Below are positions 27,221 to 35,260 of a stretch of 64,000 nucleotides of DNA, piece after piece. Source of the stretch: JABDIY01 sp963751955 (GTDB lineage Bacteria; Actinomycetota; Acidimicrobiia; Acidimicrobiales; SZUA-35); NCBI GenBank assembly GCA_963751955.1, contig CAVVWM010000002.1:248001-312000 (forward strand), in the 5' to 3' direction. A model generated the notes under the pieces. The model was not told the DNA's origin. It did not search any database and saw nothing but the letters and a program-made list of their open reading frames with translations. A program made the translations under genes and the position numbers. How positions within the stretch are numbered: the stretch's first letter is position 1; each line of letters begins with the position of its first letter.

Positions 27221-28149
27221 CCAAACCTGCCTTCACCGGCCCGCAGCCTCCTCATCCACTCCCGCATCTCAACCCCTATGGAGGTACAGAGCGCGCCCGC
27301 AATGGGCTTGGGGACCAAATGAAGGGCAGAATGCTCGGTGGAGCCCGTGCCTTTGGTTCGGTCACGCGCTCGCTACGAGCCAAACCTGACTACCTGATTA
27401 TCGGCACAAAACGAGGTGGGAGCACTTCTCTGGCACGATGGATCCTCGCCCATCCAAAGGTTGCCTCCCTCTACCCCGCACGGGAGACCCGCAAGGGCAC
27501 CTACTACTTCGACGTCAACTATCACCGCGGGTGCGCCTGGTATGCATCACACTTCCCCACGACCGCGTCGCTGAGGGCCAGGTCGAGCATCGTTGGCGAA
27601 GCGGTTCCTTACTACCTCTACCACCCACTCGCTCCGATACGGGCACGGGCCTATGCACCCCGAGCCAAGGTGATTGCGCTGCTGCGCAATCCGGTCGAAA
27701 GGGCGTTCGGCCACTGGGGTGAACGCACCCGCAACGGAGTTGAGTGGCTTCCATTCGCTGATGCACTCGATGCCGAGGACGAACGAATCGCTGGCGAGGA
27801 AGACCGGATCATTGCCGATCCCGGATATGTGAGCTTTGCCCATCAGCACTACAGCTACGTCGATCAGGGCCGCTACGAGCGGGGTTTGGCCCGATGGATG
27901 GAGCATTGGCCAGCCCACCAGTTGCTGTTTCTCCGCAGTGAAGACCTCTACCGGGATCCGGCAACGATCTACCGCCAGGTCACCAACTTTCTGGAGATCG
28001 AACCGTTTGCCCTCGACGAGTTCGAGGCCTGGAACAAACAGGTGGGTTCCACACCGCCGACCAACCAACGCCCACGCCTTGTCGAGGCCCTCACGCCGAG
28101 CATCGAGGCCACAGAACAATTGCTTGGCCGATCGATGGGATGGCGATGA
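27217..28149 (+). CDS. Sulfotransferase domain protein 1
   Basis: A 310-residue PAPS-dependent sulfotransferase-type protein. The 5'-phosphosulfate loop is DYLIIGTKRGGSTSLARW and the 3'-phosphate motif is KVIALLRNPVERAFGHW. LLFLRSEDLYRDPATIY is the conserved C-terminal helix region. This pattern is closest to membrane-associated carbohydrate (heparan/chondroitin-type) sulfotransferases. The first 55 residues are basic and proline-rich without a clear membrane helix. Start ATG overlaps the xdhC-like stop, and its end overlaps a second sulfotransferase, so the pair is probably expressed together. The acceptor is unknown. Confidence 0.88.
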   Translation: MTKPAFTGPQPPHPLPHLNPYGGTERARNGLGDQMKGRMLGGARAFGSVTRSLRAKPDYLIIGTKRGGSTSLARWILAHPKVASLYPARETRKGTYYFDVNYHRGCAWYASHFPTTASLRARSSIVGEAVPYYLYHPLAPIRARAYAPRAKVIALLRNPVERAFGHWGERTRNGVEWLPFADALDAEDERIAGEEDRIIADPGYVSFAHQHYSYVDQGRYERGLARWMEHWPAHQLLFLRSEDLYRDPATIYRQVTNFLEIEPFALDEFEAWNKQVGSTPPTNQRPRLVEALTPSIEATEQLLGRSMGWR

Positions 28150-29087
28150 AGCAACGGGTGTTGTTGATCGGAGGTCTTGGACGATCCGGTAGCACGCTGA
28201 TCGAGCGACTACTGAACGAGTATCCCCAAACTGCTGCAATCGGCGAGAGTGTCCAGATCTGGGAGCGGGGCCTCCGCGACAACGAGCTGTGCGGTTGTGG
28301 TGAGCCGTTCGGTCAATGCGACTACTGGTCAGAGGTTGGGCGCACCGCATTCGGCGACTGGTCCGAGGTTGATGCTGAGCAGATCATCGCACAACGGTGG
28401 AAGATCGACCGTTCCCGTCGCCTCCCTCAGATGGTTCGAGCCCACAAGACTGGAACTATCCCGCCTGCCTATCGCGAGTACCTCCGATTGATCGGCTCGG
28501 TGATCGTCGCTGCCGGAACCGTTGCCAAGGAGCGCACCGGGGCAGACACCGTGCTCGACTCCTCGAAGCACTTGAGCTCGGCGGTTCTGTATTCCCTTGA
28601 CGAGCGGCTGGATGTGCGAGTCCTGCATGTCATCCGGGATCCGCACGGGGTCGCGTACTCCTGGACCAAGGAGATCACCCGTCCCGAAGCGACCGGTGGC
28701 ACCATGATCGATATGCCGCGCTATACCCCAGCCCGCACCGCCCTGCGGTGGGTAACCGATAACACAGGTTTTCAACAGCTCGGGCGGCTCGGCATCCCAA
28801 CGATGCGATTGCGGTATGAGGACTTCCTCGCCGATTCTCTGGGGAGTCTGGAACGGGTTGCAACCTTCGCTGGCATCCACCCGCCCACGCTCCCCGAGGG
28901 CGTTTTCGACGGATCGAGCGGCGTGTTGTCCACCCCGATGCATTCGGCCGCCGGTAACCCGTTGCGATTCGGCAGTACTGAGGTACGTCTCCGACTCGAC
29001 GACCAGTGGAAGACCGAGATGCCTGCTATTCAACGACTGCTGGTCAGCGCGCTAACTGTGGGGGCCAGGCGCCGTTTCGGTTACTGA
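28146..29087 (+). CDS. Sulfotransferase family protein 2
   Basis: ATG 28146 overlaps the preceding TGA (ATGA) and gives 313 residues; ATG 28140 adds two. The PAPS loop is VLLIGGLGRSGSTLIERLL and the second motif is VRVLHVIRDPHGVAYSW, followed by LRYEDFLADSLGSL. A Cys-rich patch (LCGCGEPFGQCDYW) after the first helix is typical of this second, Stf0/P-loop-like bacterial group. It differs from its neighbour over most of its length, so the pair is not a recent duplication. The last 36 nt overlap the alkyltransferase-like gene on the other strand. Acceptor unknown. Confidence 0.87.
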   Translation: MKQRVLLIGGLGRSGSTLIERLLNEYPQTAAIGESVQIWERGLRDNELCGCGEPFGQCDYWSEVGRTAFGDWSEVDAEQIIAQRWKIDRSRRLPQMVRAHKTGTIPPAYREYLRLIGSVIVAAGTVAKERTGADTVLDSSKHLSSAVLYSLDERLDVRVLHVIRDPHGVAYSWTKEITRPEATGGTMIDMPRYTPARTALRWVTDNTGFQQLGRLGIPTMRLRYEDFLADSLGSLERVATFAGIHPPTLPEGVFDGSSGVLSTPMHSAAGNPLRFGSTEVRLRLDDQWKTEMPAIQRLLVSALTVGARRRFGY

Positions 29088-29366
29088 ACTGATTCTCAGC
29101 TGACCGGCTGCGTTGGGCTCAACCCGATGTCCCTCCGCCCGAAGGCGCTCGGCGTGCCCCCCGGGATCGCTGGGGTTCAGTCGGCCGGATGCTGCGACCA
29201 CTCGCCACCACGGCATTCCCTCGCCAAGCCGGAGGAGATTGCCGACCGCCCGAGCTGCGCCGGGAAATCCAGCTTCGGAGGCGACCTCCCCGTAGGTTAG
29301 AACGTCTCCGGGTTCGGTCTCGTCGAGGACGCGGCGGACTTCGTCTTCGAATCGGCCGGTGCTCAC
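29052..29366 (-). CDS. Alkyltransferase-like protein (ATL, MGMT fold without active Cys)
   Basis: GTG 29366 overlaps the stop of the upstream HD gene (GTGA) and gives 104 residues. The MGMT DNA-binding fold is recognisable in VLTYGEVASEAGFPGAARAVGNLL. At the methyl-acceptor site, where MGMT has PCHRV, this protein has MPWWRVV, with Trp in place of Cys. That is the hallmark of ATL proteins, which bind O6-alkylguanine and flag it for nucleotide excision repair without dealkylating it. It is in a two-gene unit with the HD protein and overlaps the 3' end of sulfotransferase 2. Confidence 0.9.
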   Translation of the reverse strand: MSTGRFEDEVRRVLDETEPGDVLTYGEVASEAGFPGAARAVGNLLRLGEGMPWWRVVAASGRLNPSDPGGHAERLRAEGHRVEPNAAGQLRISSVTETAPGPHS

Positions 29367-30157
29367 GGCTTGTTTTTGGCCCACCAAGCGTCGAGTCGAT
29401 GTTCGAGTTCTCGCTGCGACAGTTCACCCTCGGTTCGTTTCAATTCGAGCAAAAACCTCAGCGCCTTGCCAACCGTCGGGCCGCCCGGTAGGTCGAGGTA
29501 ATCCATGATGGCGTTGCCGTCCATCTGGGGCCGTTCCTTGGCCTGTGCATCGGCGCGAGCCAGTTCGAGGATCCGCTGTTCGAGTTCGTCGATGTGGGCC
29601 ATCAGACGGGCTTCTTTGGCCCTGTTCCTCGTGGTGCAATCGCAGCGAATCAACCGGTTCAGTTGACCGAGGAGGTGTCCGGCATCGCGGGCATAACGTC
29701 GGACCGCCGAATCGCTCCAACCATCGGAGTACCCCTTGAAGCGACCGGAAAGGCGAACCAATTCGGCAACGTCCTTGACGATCGAGGGCTCGAATTCGAG
29801 CGCTCGCAGTCGCCTCTTGGTGATCTTGGCCCCGACCGCTTCGTGGTGTCGGAACGTGACCCCGTCGTGTTCGAAGGATCGCGTGGCCGGCTTGCCGATG
29901 TCGTGAAACAACGCCGCCAGCCGGATAACGGGATCTGCGGGGGTCTTGGCGGTCACGGCGATCGTGTGAGCTAGAACGTCTTTGTGTCTGTGGATCGGGT
30001 CTTGTTCCAGCTGCAACCCGGGTAGCTCAGGGACTACCGCGTCGGCAAGGCCGGAATCGCAGAACTCCCACAGGCTGTCGGTGCAGTCTTGGGGGGCGAG
30101 TGCGTCAAGCAACGCTTGACGCTGCTCGTCGGTTGTGAGGGTGGTGATTGTTGCCAT
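29363..30157 (-). CDS. HD-domain protein resembling the C-terminal half of CCA tRNA nucleotidyltransferase
   Basis: From ATG 30157 (MATITTLTTDEQRQ) the protein has 264 residues. The HD block reads DPIHRHKDVLAHTIAV, RLAALFHDIGKPATRSF and FRHHEAVGAKITKRRL, which is the arrangement in bacterial CCA-adding enzymes and poly(A) polymerases. It is followed by a helical RNA-binding-like tail with PQMDGNAIMDYLDLPGGPTVGKAL. The catalytic nucleotidyltransferase head (GG/DxD) is missing; there is no space for it upstream, where a divergent gene begins. The result is a stand-alone phosphohydrolase-type HD protein. Substrate unknown. It overlaps the ATL gene by 4 nt. Confidence 0.82.
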   Translation of the reverse strand: MATITTLTTDEQRQALLDALAPQDCTDSLWEFCDSGLADAVVPELPGLQLEQDPIHRHKDVLAHTIAVTAKTPADPVIRLAALFHDIGKPATRSFEHDGVTFRHHEAVGAKITKRRLRALEFEPSIVKDVAELVRLSGRFKGYSDGWSDSAVRRYARDAGHLLGQLNRLIRCDCTTRNRAKEARLMAHIDELEQRILELARADAQAKERPQMDGNAIMDYLDLPGGPTVGKALRFLLELKRTEGELSQRELEHRLDAWWAKNKP

Positions 30158-30268
30158 AGTGACCGAACGACAGGGTATCCACCGTGCCAAGATCGGGGAA
30201 CTCCATTAACGCTCGACGCGACTTTCTGCCGATACAACCGTCTAAAGGATGAACAGGATGAGTGATCT

Positions 30269-31027
30269 ATGAAACGAGTGCTTGCCGGGGTAGCGGTTGG
30301 GGCTATCGGAGTGGTCGCGCTGATCGCCACGAGTGATTCGCTGTCCTTCACCTGGCCATGGGACATCGTCCCCGAGGTGAATGAGGTGCAGGTCGAGCTC
30401 TCCCTTCCCAGCGAGGCTCGGATCGTCAATGTCGAACCGATCATGCTGGACTGCCGAGCCCGGGTACACGCCGAAGTCCCCGTCGTGGGCCGGCGTGAGC
30501 ACGCATTGTTCGACCAGGTCTATCGCACCGACACCCTTGAAATGGTGGCTATAGGTGATGTAGACACCTGTGTCGATGGCGGTGCGGCAAAGGTACTCCG
30601 TCGATCCGATGGGACGACTGAGATCGTCATTCCAGCCGAATCGATCAAGTTCGTTCGTCCACGCGTGAACACGGTCGAAACCGCCGCTTCGGTCACCGTT
30701 TCCAAGGGTCTACTGGGCAAGGCTACAGATGTGTTTCCGTGGGTGAGCGACGATCTGGGTCTGACTCCCACCGCATATGCCTACAGCCAGAACATCATCG
30801 GCTCGAGCTCGTGCATGAGGACCGCTTACAACGTGACCCGGGGCCTGATCACTGACGCATACCGACAGCAGTTCATCGACCAGGGTGCCGATCCAGCTCA
30901 ACTGAGCGTCCGAATCGATGGCGACCCGATCTTCACCGACCCTGATCCGATCTACATGGGCGATGGAGTGGAAATGTCGGTGGGAGACCGAAGCGTCACC
31001 TGCACCGCCGACAGCGACCTCGGCTAG
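30269..31027 (+). CDS. Membrane-anchored protein, DUF4230-like
   Basis: A 252-residue protein with an N-terminal membrane anchor or signal (RVLAGVAVGAIGVVALIATS) and an extracytoplasmic remainder. The middle (RARVHAEVPVVGRREH, VIPAESIKFVRPRVNTVET) alternates short strands as in DUF4230-type proteins, and the region after residue 180 is helical (SSCMRTAYNVTRGLITDAYRQQ). The assignment to DUF4230 is a weak recall. Two Cys near the C-terminus may pair outside the cell. The neighbour upstream is divergent and that downstream is convergent, so it is probably monocistronic. Confidence 0.68.
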   Translation: MKRVLAGVAVGAIGVVALIATSDSLSFTWPWDIVPEVNEVQVELSLPSEARIVNVEPIMLDCRARVHAEVPVVGRREHALFDQVYRTDTLEMVAIGDVDTCVDGGAAKVLRRSDGTTEIVIPAESIKFVRPRVNTVETAASVTVSKGLLGKATDVFPWVSDDLGLTPTAYAYSQNIIGSSSCMRTAYNVTRGLITDAYRQQFIDQGADPAQLSVRIDGDPIFTDPDPIYMGDGVEMSVGDRSVTCTADSDLG

Positions 31028-31035
31028 AGCTATCC

Positions 31036-31440
31036 CTAGGGAGCCACCGTCCACGTTGGAGGGGCGAACGTCCGCGGCGGCTGTGTGGACGCGGTGGTGG
31101 CTGGCCGTTTGGTTGTCGCCGGGCGGCCCTTTGTGGTGGGCGGACGTTTCTCTTGCGTCGTGGGGGGCGCGGTGGTTGGCGGCGCAACCGTTGTGGTTGC
31201 GGTTGTTAGCGGCGCAATGGTTGTCGTGGTCGGTCTTCTGGCAACTGAGCTAGTCGTGATCGATGCTGTCGATGTTGTGGTCGTCGATGTGGTGGTCGTC
31301 GATGTGGTGGTCGTCGAAACCGCGCCCGGTTTTGCGTCGACGACGGTTCGATCGCGGTTGAGACCAACGACGAGGAGAGCGAGGGCAAACACAGCAGCCA
31401 TCAGGACCGTGAAGACCTCGGCTCGTCGGTACCTACTCAT
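31036..31440 (-). CDS. Thr-rich membrane-anchored protein
   Basis: ATG 31440 is preceded by a strong ribosome binding site GGAGGTG, which fixes the start; the product has 134 residues. It consists of a short basic N-terminus, one membrane helix (VFTVLMAAVFALALLVVGL), and an external low-complexity stalk dominated by Thr with Ser, Pro, Lys and Arg (for example PTTAPPTTQEKRPPTTKGR). There is no globular domain. Such stalks act as spacers or glycosylation sites in actinobacterial envelopes; this role is inferred. The start-proximal basic part also fits export without cleavage. Confidence 0.7.
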   Translation of the reverse strand: MSRYRRAEVFTVLMAAVFALALLVVGLNRDRTVVDAKPGAVSTTTTSTTTTSTTTTSTASITTSSVARRPTTTTIAPLTTATTTVAPPTTAPPTTQEKRPPTTKGRPATTKRPATTASTQPPRTFAPPTWTVAP

Positions 31441-31800
31441 CGTTTCACCTCCGTGGCGTCGCCTGATCCGTGTGGATGCACCCTCCAGAATGCCTGTTTT
31501 CGAACGCTGTTGCCAAGACCTCTGCTCAACAGAATCATCGGCTCGGCGTGATGTGACCTCAGTCACTAGGGCGGCAGCACCCCGGTGGACGCTGCAAACG
31601 GGGCCCAGTCATCCCGGCCCGAGAAACAACTGCTCGCCCTCGAGCTGCCAACCGAGCAACACGAGGTCGAACGGAACCGAACGGGGCTCACCGACGTTTG
31701 ATTCCTTGAGCCCTTGGCAACAAGCGGCCGCGCCGACACCGAACTACCCCCGCATGGCGCATATATGTCGGGCACCGGGTGCCCTACCCTTGGCCTTGAA
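31441..31800. other. Intergenic space between divergent genes; possible tiny ORF
   Basis: The 360 bp between the Thr-rich protein and the rhomboid gene hold both promoters, presumably, but I see no clear RNA or repeat. A 38-codon ORF on the plus strand, GTG 31585 to TGA 31701, reads with a coding-like charged composition (RPEKQLLALELP, EQHEVERNRTG) yet has no ribosome binding site. The opposite strand is open too. I treat the ORF as unproven, possibly a gene remnant. Confidence 0.4.
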
Positions 31801-32454
31801 ATGAACACTGCATCGACTCCCAAAAGAACCCGATGGTCATCGACGGTCGCTACGGCCGTCGTCACCTTGGCCGCCATCGTGGCGTTGTGGTGGATGATCG
31901 AAATCCTCGACACCTTTGTGCTCGATGACAGGCTGCAGCGCAACGGAATCCTCCCGCGACGAGCGAGGGGTTTCGACGGGATCCTGTGGTCGCCGTTCCT
32001 TCACAGCGACTTCGGACACGTAATGTCGAACACGTTCCCGTTCCTGATTCTGTCTGGACTGATCATGTTGCGGGGATTCCAACGATGGGTCACGATCACC
32101 TTGATCGGGATGTTCCTCGGCGGACTGCTCACATGGCTGATTGGCGGCTCGGGAAACCACATCGGTGCCAGCGGAGTCGTATTCGCCTACTTCGGGGCTC
32201 TGTTCGGTGCGGCCTTCTTTGAGCGACGGCCCGCTGCCTTGGCTCCGGCACTGGTGGCGTTGGTGTTGTACACGACCACGGTCGTTGTGGGCTTGGTGCC
32301 TCAAGATTCGGTTTCTTGGGAAGGCCACCTCTCCGGCTTCATCGCCGGTGTCGTAGCCTCAAAACTGCTGGCCGAACCACGCCGCGAACGCTCCGACCCC
32401 GATGCCGATGTCGACCTGATCTTCGGTGGCGAGGAACCGTGGAAGCTGAGTTGA
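31801..32454 (+). CDS. Rhomboid-family intramembrane serine protease
   Basis: ATG 31801 gives 217 residues; the longer frame from 31714 lacks hydrophobic or family sequence. The catalytic dyad is present: Ser in GNHIGASGVVFAYFG (GxSG) and His in SWEGHLSGFIAG. The conserved Hx4Hx3N helix is LHSDFGHVMSNTFPF. About six membrane helices are visible. Rhomboids cut single-pass membrane proteins within or near the bilayer. The first membrane helix precedes the catalytic core. The C-terminal tail is acidic and cytoplasmic. Substrate unknown. Confidence 0.93.
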   Translation: MNTASTPKRTRWSSTVATAVVTLAAIVALWWMIEILDTFVLDDRLQRNGILPRRARGFDGILWSPFLHSDFGHVMSNTFPFLILSGLIMLRGFQRWVTITLIGMFLGGLLTWLIGGSGNHIGASGVVFAYFGALFGAAFFERRPAALAPALVALVLYTTTVVVGLVPQDSVSWEGHLSGFIAGVVASKLLAEPRRERSDPDADVDLIFGGEEPWKLS

Positions 32455-32479
32455 GCCGCGACATGTTCGAGACCGAGTG

Positions 32480-32887
32480 ATGTCGCTCCGCGTCAACGAT
32501 CATCTGGCCATCCCCGATGCCGAGTTGATCTGGCGATTCGGTCCTTCACGGGGACCGGGTGGTCAACATGCCAACACCGCCAACACCAGAGCCGAGGTAG
32601 TGTTCGAAATCGCAACAAGTGCGGTTCTGACCGACCAGCAGCGAAAGGCTCTTGAACAAGAGTTTGGACCGCGCATTCGGGTGGCCGCCGAAGACACCCG
32701 TTCTCAGGCCCGGAATCGGGACATCGCTCTTGAACGACTAGCCGAACGAGCAGCACGGGCGCTTCGTCCCCGAAAACGAAGGACCGCTACGAAACCGGGA
32801 AGAGGCGCCAAAGAGCGCCGCCTGCGAGCCAAACGGGAACGATCTCAGCGCAAGGCCGAACGTAGTTACCGCGCTGACCGGGATTGA
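32480..32887 (+). CDS. arfB: Alternative ribosome rescue peptidyl-tRNA hydrolase ArfB
   Basis: A 135-residue protein from ATG 32480. RFGPSRGPGGQHANTANTRAEV contains the GGQ that hydrolyses peptidyl-tRNA in the ribosome, here with HANTANT where E. coli ArfB has HVNKTST-like sequence. The basic C-terminal tail (ALRPRKRRTATKPGRGAKERR and onward) is the part that enters the empty mRNA channel of stalled ribosomes. Length is normal for ArfB and too short for a release factor. Its stop overlaps the lipid kinase start (TGATG). Confidence 0.93.
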   Translation: MSLRVNDHLAIPDAELIWRFGPSRGPGGQHANTANTRAEVVFEIATSAVLTDQQRKALEQEFGPRIRVAAEDTRSQARNRDIALERLAERAARALRPRKRRTATKPGRGAKERRLRAKRERSQRKAERSYRADRD

Positions 32888-33725
32888 TGCGAGTTCACCT
32901 TCTCCACAAACGGGGGCAACCCAAGATCGACCGCACAATCGATCTGCTCGCCGAAGCAGGCTGCACCGTGGAACCCTTGGTTTCAGAGTCATCCAAGCAC
33001 GTGGCAGAGCTAGTTGACCGCACCGATATCGAACGCCTGATCGTGTCCGGCGGCGACGGCATGATCCATCATGCGGTGCAAACAATCGCCACAACCGACG
33101 TAACGCTGGGGATCGTTCCCGCCGGTACCGGCAACGATATTGCACGGGCCCTGGGTATTTCCCGGTCGATCCACAAGGCCGTGCGCCGGGCGCTGGAAGA
33201 TCCGGTTTCGATGGACCTCATCAGGATCGCCGACGATCGAGGTGAGTCGTTCGTTGTCAGTGTGTTGACGGCGGGGTTCTCCGGGACGGTCAACGAAGTG
33301 GCCAATACGATCCGGTGGGCAGGGGGTCAATTGAAGTACACGGTGGCAACCCTTCGCTGCCTCCGTCATCTTGGCAGCTCGTCCATTTCCGGGCTCTCGG
33401 ATCACAAACGATTCTCGCTGCTGGCCATCGGAAACACACGGTTCTTCGGTGGCGGGATGGCCATCTGTCCCGGTGCACATCCCACAGACGGCGTAGGAGA
33501 GATCATCGTCGTCGACCCGGTGAACCCAGTCCACCTCGCCGTCGTACTGCCGACCGCGTTTTTGGGCAACACATACGAAGCCGGAAGGTTCACCAGCTCC
33601 CACTACGGGGTGTGACCCTCGAAACCGACGCCGCCTGGTGGGCTGACGGTGAACTGCTACCCCGCTCCGGACCAGTCACCGTTGAAGTGCTTCCCGGTGC
33701 ACTCTCGGTTGCGGCTCGCCTTTAG
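32887..33725 (+). CDS. Diacylglycerol/lipid kinase family protein (YegS/DgkB-like), one frameshift
   Basis: ATG 32887 overlaps the arfB stop. The kinase core reads LIVSGGDGMIHHAVQTIA (GGDG, with M-I-H-H instead of the usual T-x-N-E) and LGIVPAGTGNDIARALG. The first frame stops at 33615 after SSHYGV. The -1 frame continues with GVTLETDAAWWADGEL and VTVEVLPGALSVAARL, which is exactly the conserved C-terminus of this family, to a stop at 33725. One G missing in the run 33607-33610 would explain it. Family members phosphorylate lipids such as diacylglycerol; the acceptor here is not known. nei follows 2 nt later. Confidence 0.85.
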
Positions 33726-33727
33726 CG

Positions 33728-34633
33728 ATGCCTGAGGGCGACACCATTCGACGGTTGGCCAACGCCATCGAACAACGCTATGCCGGCCAAGTGGTCAGAA
33801 GCAGCGTCTTTCGCCATCCCACTCTTGCCCTCACCAAACTCGACAACACAACCATCAACAGCGCCGACGCTCGAGGCAAACACCTTCTTGTCCGGTTCAG
33901 CGGGGGCCACACAATGCACGCCCACATGCTGATGCAAGGGCGGGTTCGGTTCGGTCGGGCCTACAACGTGCCCGAATGGCGGCGCCGATTCGAGATCGAA
34001 CTGGAGACCGGAGTACTGACCGGTATCGACGTCCCCAAAGTCGAGATGATCAAAACGAGGGATGAGGAACGAGCCCTCACCCACCTCGGCCCTGACCTTT
34101 GTGGAATCTATGACCATCTCAAGGCGGTGGAGCAATTGGCCACAGCAGGATCCCGACCCCTGGGCGGTGCACTCCTCGATCAGCGGCTCATCGCCGGCTT
34201 CGGAAACATCTATGCGGTTGAAACGCCCTTCATTTGCGGGATCAGCCCGTTCCAGCCGGTGGAGTCGATCACCGATCTCGAGCGGGTCGTGGCGGTGGGG
34301 GCTGCGCTGATCCGCACCAACGCTCATCTTGGGCCGCAACGAACAACCGGACAGTCACGGGTGAAGGCCGAGCACTGGATTCTGCCGAGCGATCGCCGCC
34401 GTTGCCTGGTCTGTGGTTCACGAGTAATCAGATACTCAGGTAACCAGTCGCCCTGGCGTCGCCGCCTGGGTGTGTGCCCGCAGTGTCAGCCGGCGGGATC
34501 CACGGTGTCAGTGGATCGACAGCGAGTCCGTTCCCTGCTCCGGACACACCCAGCAATGAAGATCATCGATCTCGAAGCAGGAGAGTTGACCGTTGAAACC
34601 GCCCAGAGCGTGGACTCCCACCGCTTCTCCTGA
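33728..34633 (+). CDS. nei: Endonuclease VIII-like DNA glycosylase (Nei family)
   Basis: A 301-residue Fpg/Nei-fold enzyme for oxidised pyrimidines. MPEGDTIRRLANAI supplies catalytic Pro2-Glu3 in the Nei form, Lys appears in ARGKHLL, and the helix-two-turn-helix region is LIAGFGNIYAVETPF. The zinc finger (CLVCGSRVIRY ... GVCPQCQ) has a wider gap between its two Cys pairs than usual, and the protein continues for about 45 residues beyond it. It is the second member of the family in the window; mutM at 1810 is the Fpg. It sits 2 nt after the frameshifted lipid kinase. Confidence 0.9.
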   Translation: MPEGDTIRRLANAIEQRYAGQVVRSSVFRHPTLALTKLDNTTINSADARGKHLLVRFSGGHTMHAHMLMQGRVRFGRAYNVPEWRRRFEIELETGVLTGIDVPKVEMIKTRDEERALTHLGPDLCGIYDHLKAVEQLATAGSRPLGGALLDQRLIAGFGNIYAVETPFICGISPFQPVESITDLERVVAVGAALIRTNAHLGPQRTTGQSRVKAEHWILPSDRRRCLVCGSRVIRYSGNQSPWRRRLGVCPQCQPAGSTVSVDRQRVRSLLRTHPAMKIIDLEAGELTVETAQSVDSHRFS

Positions 34634-34851
34634 CCTGATGTGCTGGTCCATGCCAATTTGGCAACCGGCAGCGAGCTGATTAGGACCTTTGCCCCTAATC
34701 CGCGAATTGGTTCGCAGGGCTCATGGACACCGGTCCTCTGATGTGGGAAGGTGAATCACGGGCTAGCGATAGCTAGCTCGTGGTGTTTCCTGGCCCTGAA
34801 TGCCAGAGCCGGGACCTGAGTGTCCGGCGCTGCCCGGATGAGAAAGGAGCC
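34634..34851 (+). ncRNA. Candidate structured leader RNA with several hairpins
   Basis: About 220 nt with no coding signal before a small gene. Perfect stems visible in order: GATTAGG/CCTAATC at 34678-34684 and 34694-34700; GCGAA/TTCGC at 34702-34706 and 34711-34715; GGAC/GTCC at 34725-34736; an 11-bp stem (one G-T pair) at 34757-34767 and 34772-34782 around a GATA loop; CTGGC/GCCAG at 34790-34806; and CCGG-type pairing at 34809-34827. The ribosome binding site AAAGGAG at 34842-34848 follows. I could not match it to a known riboswitch or RNA class. The short ORF ATG 34852-TAA 34878 overlaps the next gene's start. Confidence 0.55.
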
Positions 34852-34858
34852 ATGAAAC

Positions 34859-35194
34859 GTGAGTGCACGTCACCGTAAGGACGGAAGCCTCCTAGCCCCT
34901 GAGAAAGCCGATGAGGCGGATCTCAGACCGGACAAAAGCATCCGGGCAAAGGAGCACCGCAAGGTACGGCACCAGCTCCATGAGGAGCTACACAGCGTGG
35001 AGGATCCAGAGGACGCAGTATTCAGCCGTCCCAAGTTCGACCATCCGCCCAGGACCGCTCCGAAAAGGAAAGCCAAGCGACATTGGAAGTTGAAGGCTTG
35101 GAAGCGGCGTACGGCCGCTCGCAAAGAACGAGAAGCCGAGCGACAGCGCCTTATCGACAGGGGTGTTGCGGGGACCGAGTTGATGGACGACTAG
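34859..35194 (+). CDS. Uncharacterised basic, highly charged 111-residue protein
   Basis: GTG 34859 lies about 10 nt after AAAGGAG, the best-placed start. The protein is made almost wholly of charged residues: an acidic/basic helical N-half (KADEADLRPDKSIRAKEH, VRHQLHEELHSVEDPEDA) and a strongly basic C-half (PKRKAKRHWKLKAWKRRTAA, RKEREAERQRL). It has no Cys, signal or membrane segment. The composition suggests nucleic-acid or ribosome binding, but I recognise no family. It follows the structured leader and is closed by a strong terminator hairpin. Confidence 0.6.
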   Translation: MSARHRKDGSLLAPEKADEADLRPDKSIRAKEHRKVRHQLHEELHSVEDPEDAVFSRPKFDHPPRTAPKRKAKRHWKLKAWKRRTAARKEREAERQRLIDRGVAGTELMDD

Positions 35195-35219
35195 CTCCGC
35201 GAGCGATCCAAGAAATCTC

Positions 35220-35250
35220 ACTGAACCCCGCCGCTACGGCGGGGTTCAGT
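35220..35250. terminator. Bidirectional terminator hairpin
   Basis: A perfect 14-bp stem (35220-35233 with 35237-35250) around the loop CTA, rich in G/C at the top (CCCCGCCG). It separates the convergent basic protein gene and the FetB-type permease. No long T run follows on either side. Confidence 0.75.
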
Positions 35251-35260
35251 TCGCGTCTTC

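Noticed and set aside
31566..31943. 125-residue minus-strand ORF between the Thr-rich and rhomboid genes
   Set aside because: It overlaps the rhomboid gene start antisense and has no ribosome binding site or domain.
34852..34878. Eight-codon leader peptide ATG-TAA before the basic protein
   Set aside because: The ATG is too close to the ribosome binding site, and the peptide has no regulatory codon run.
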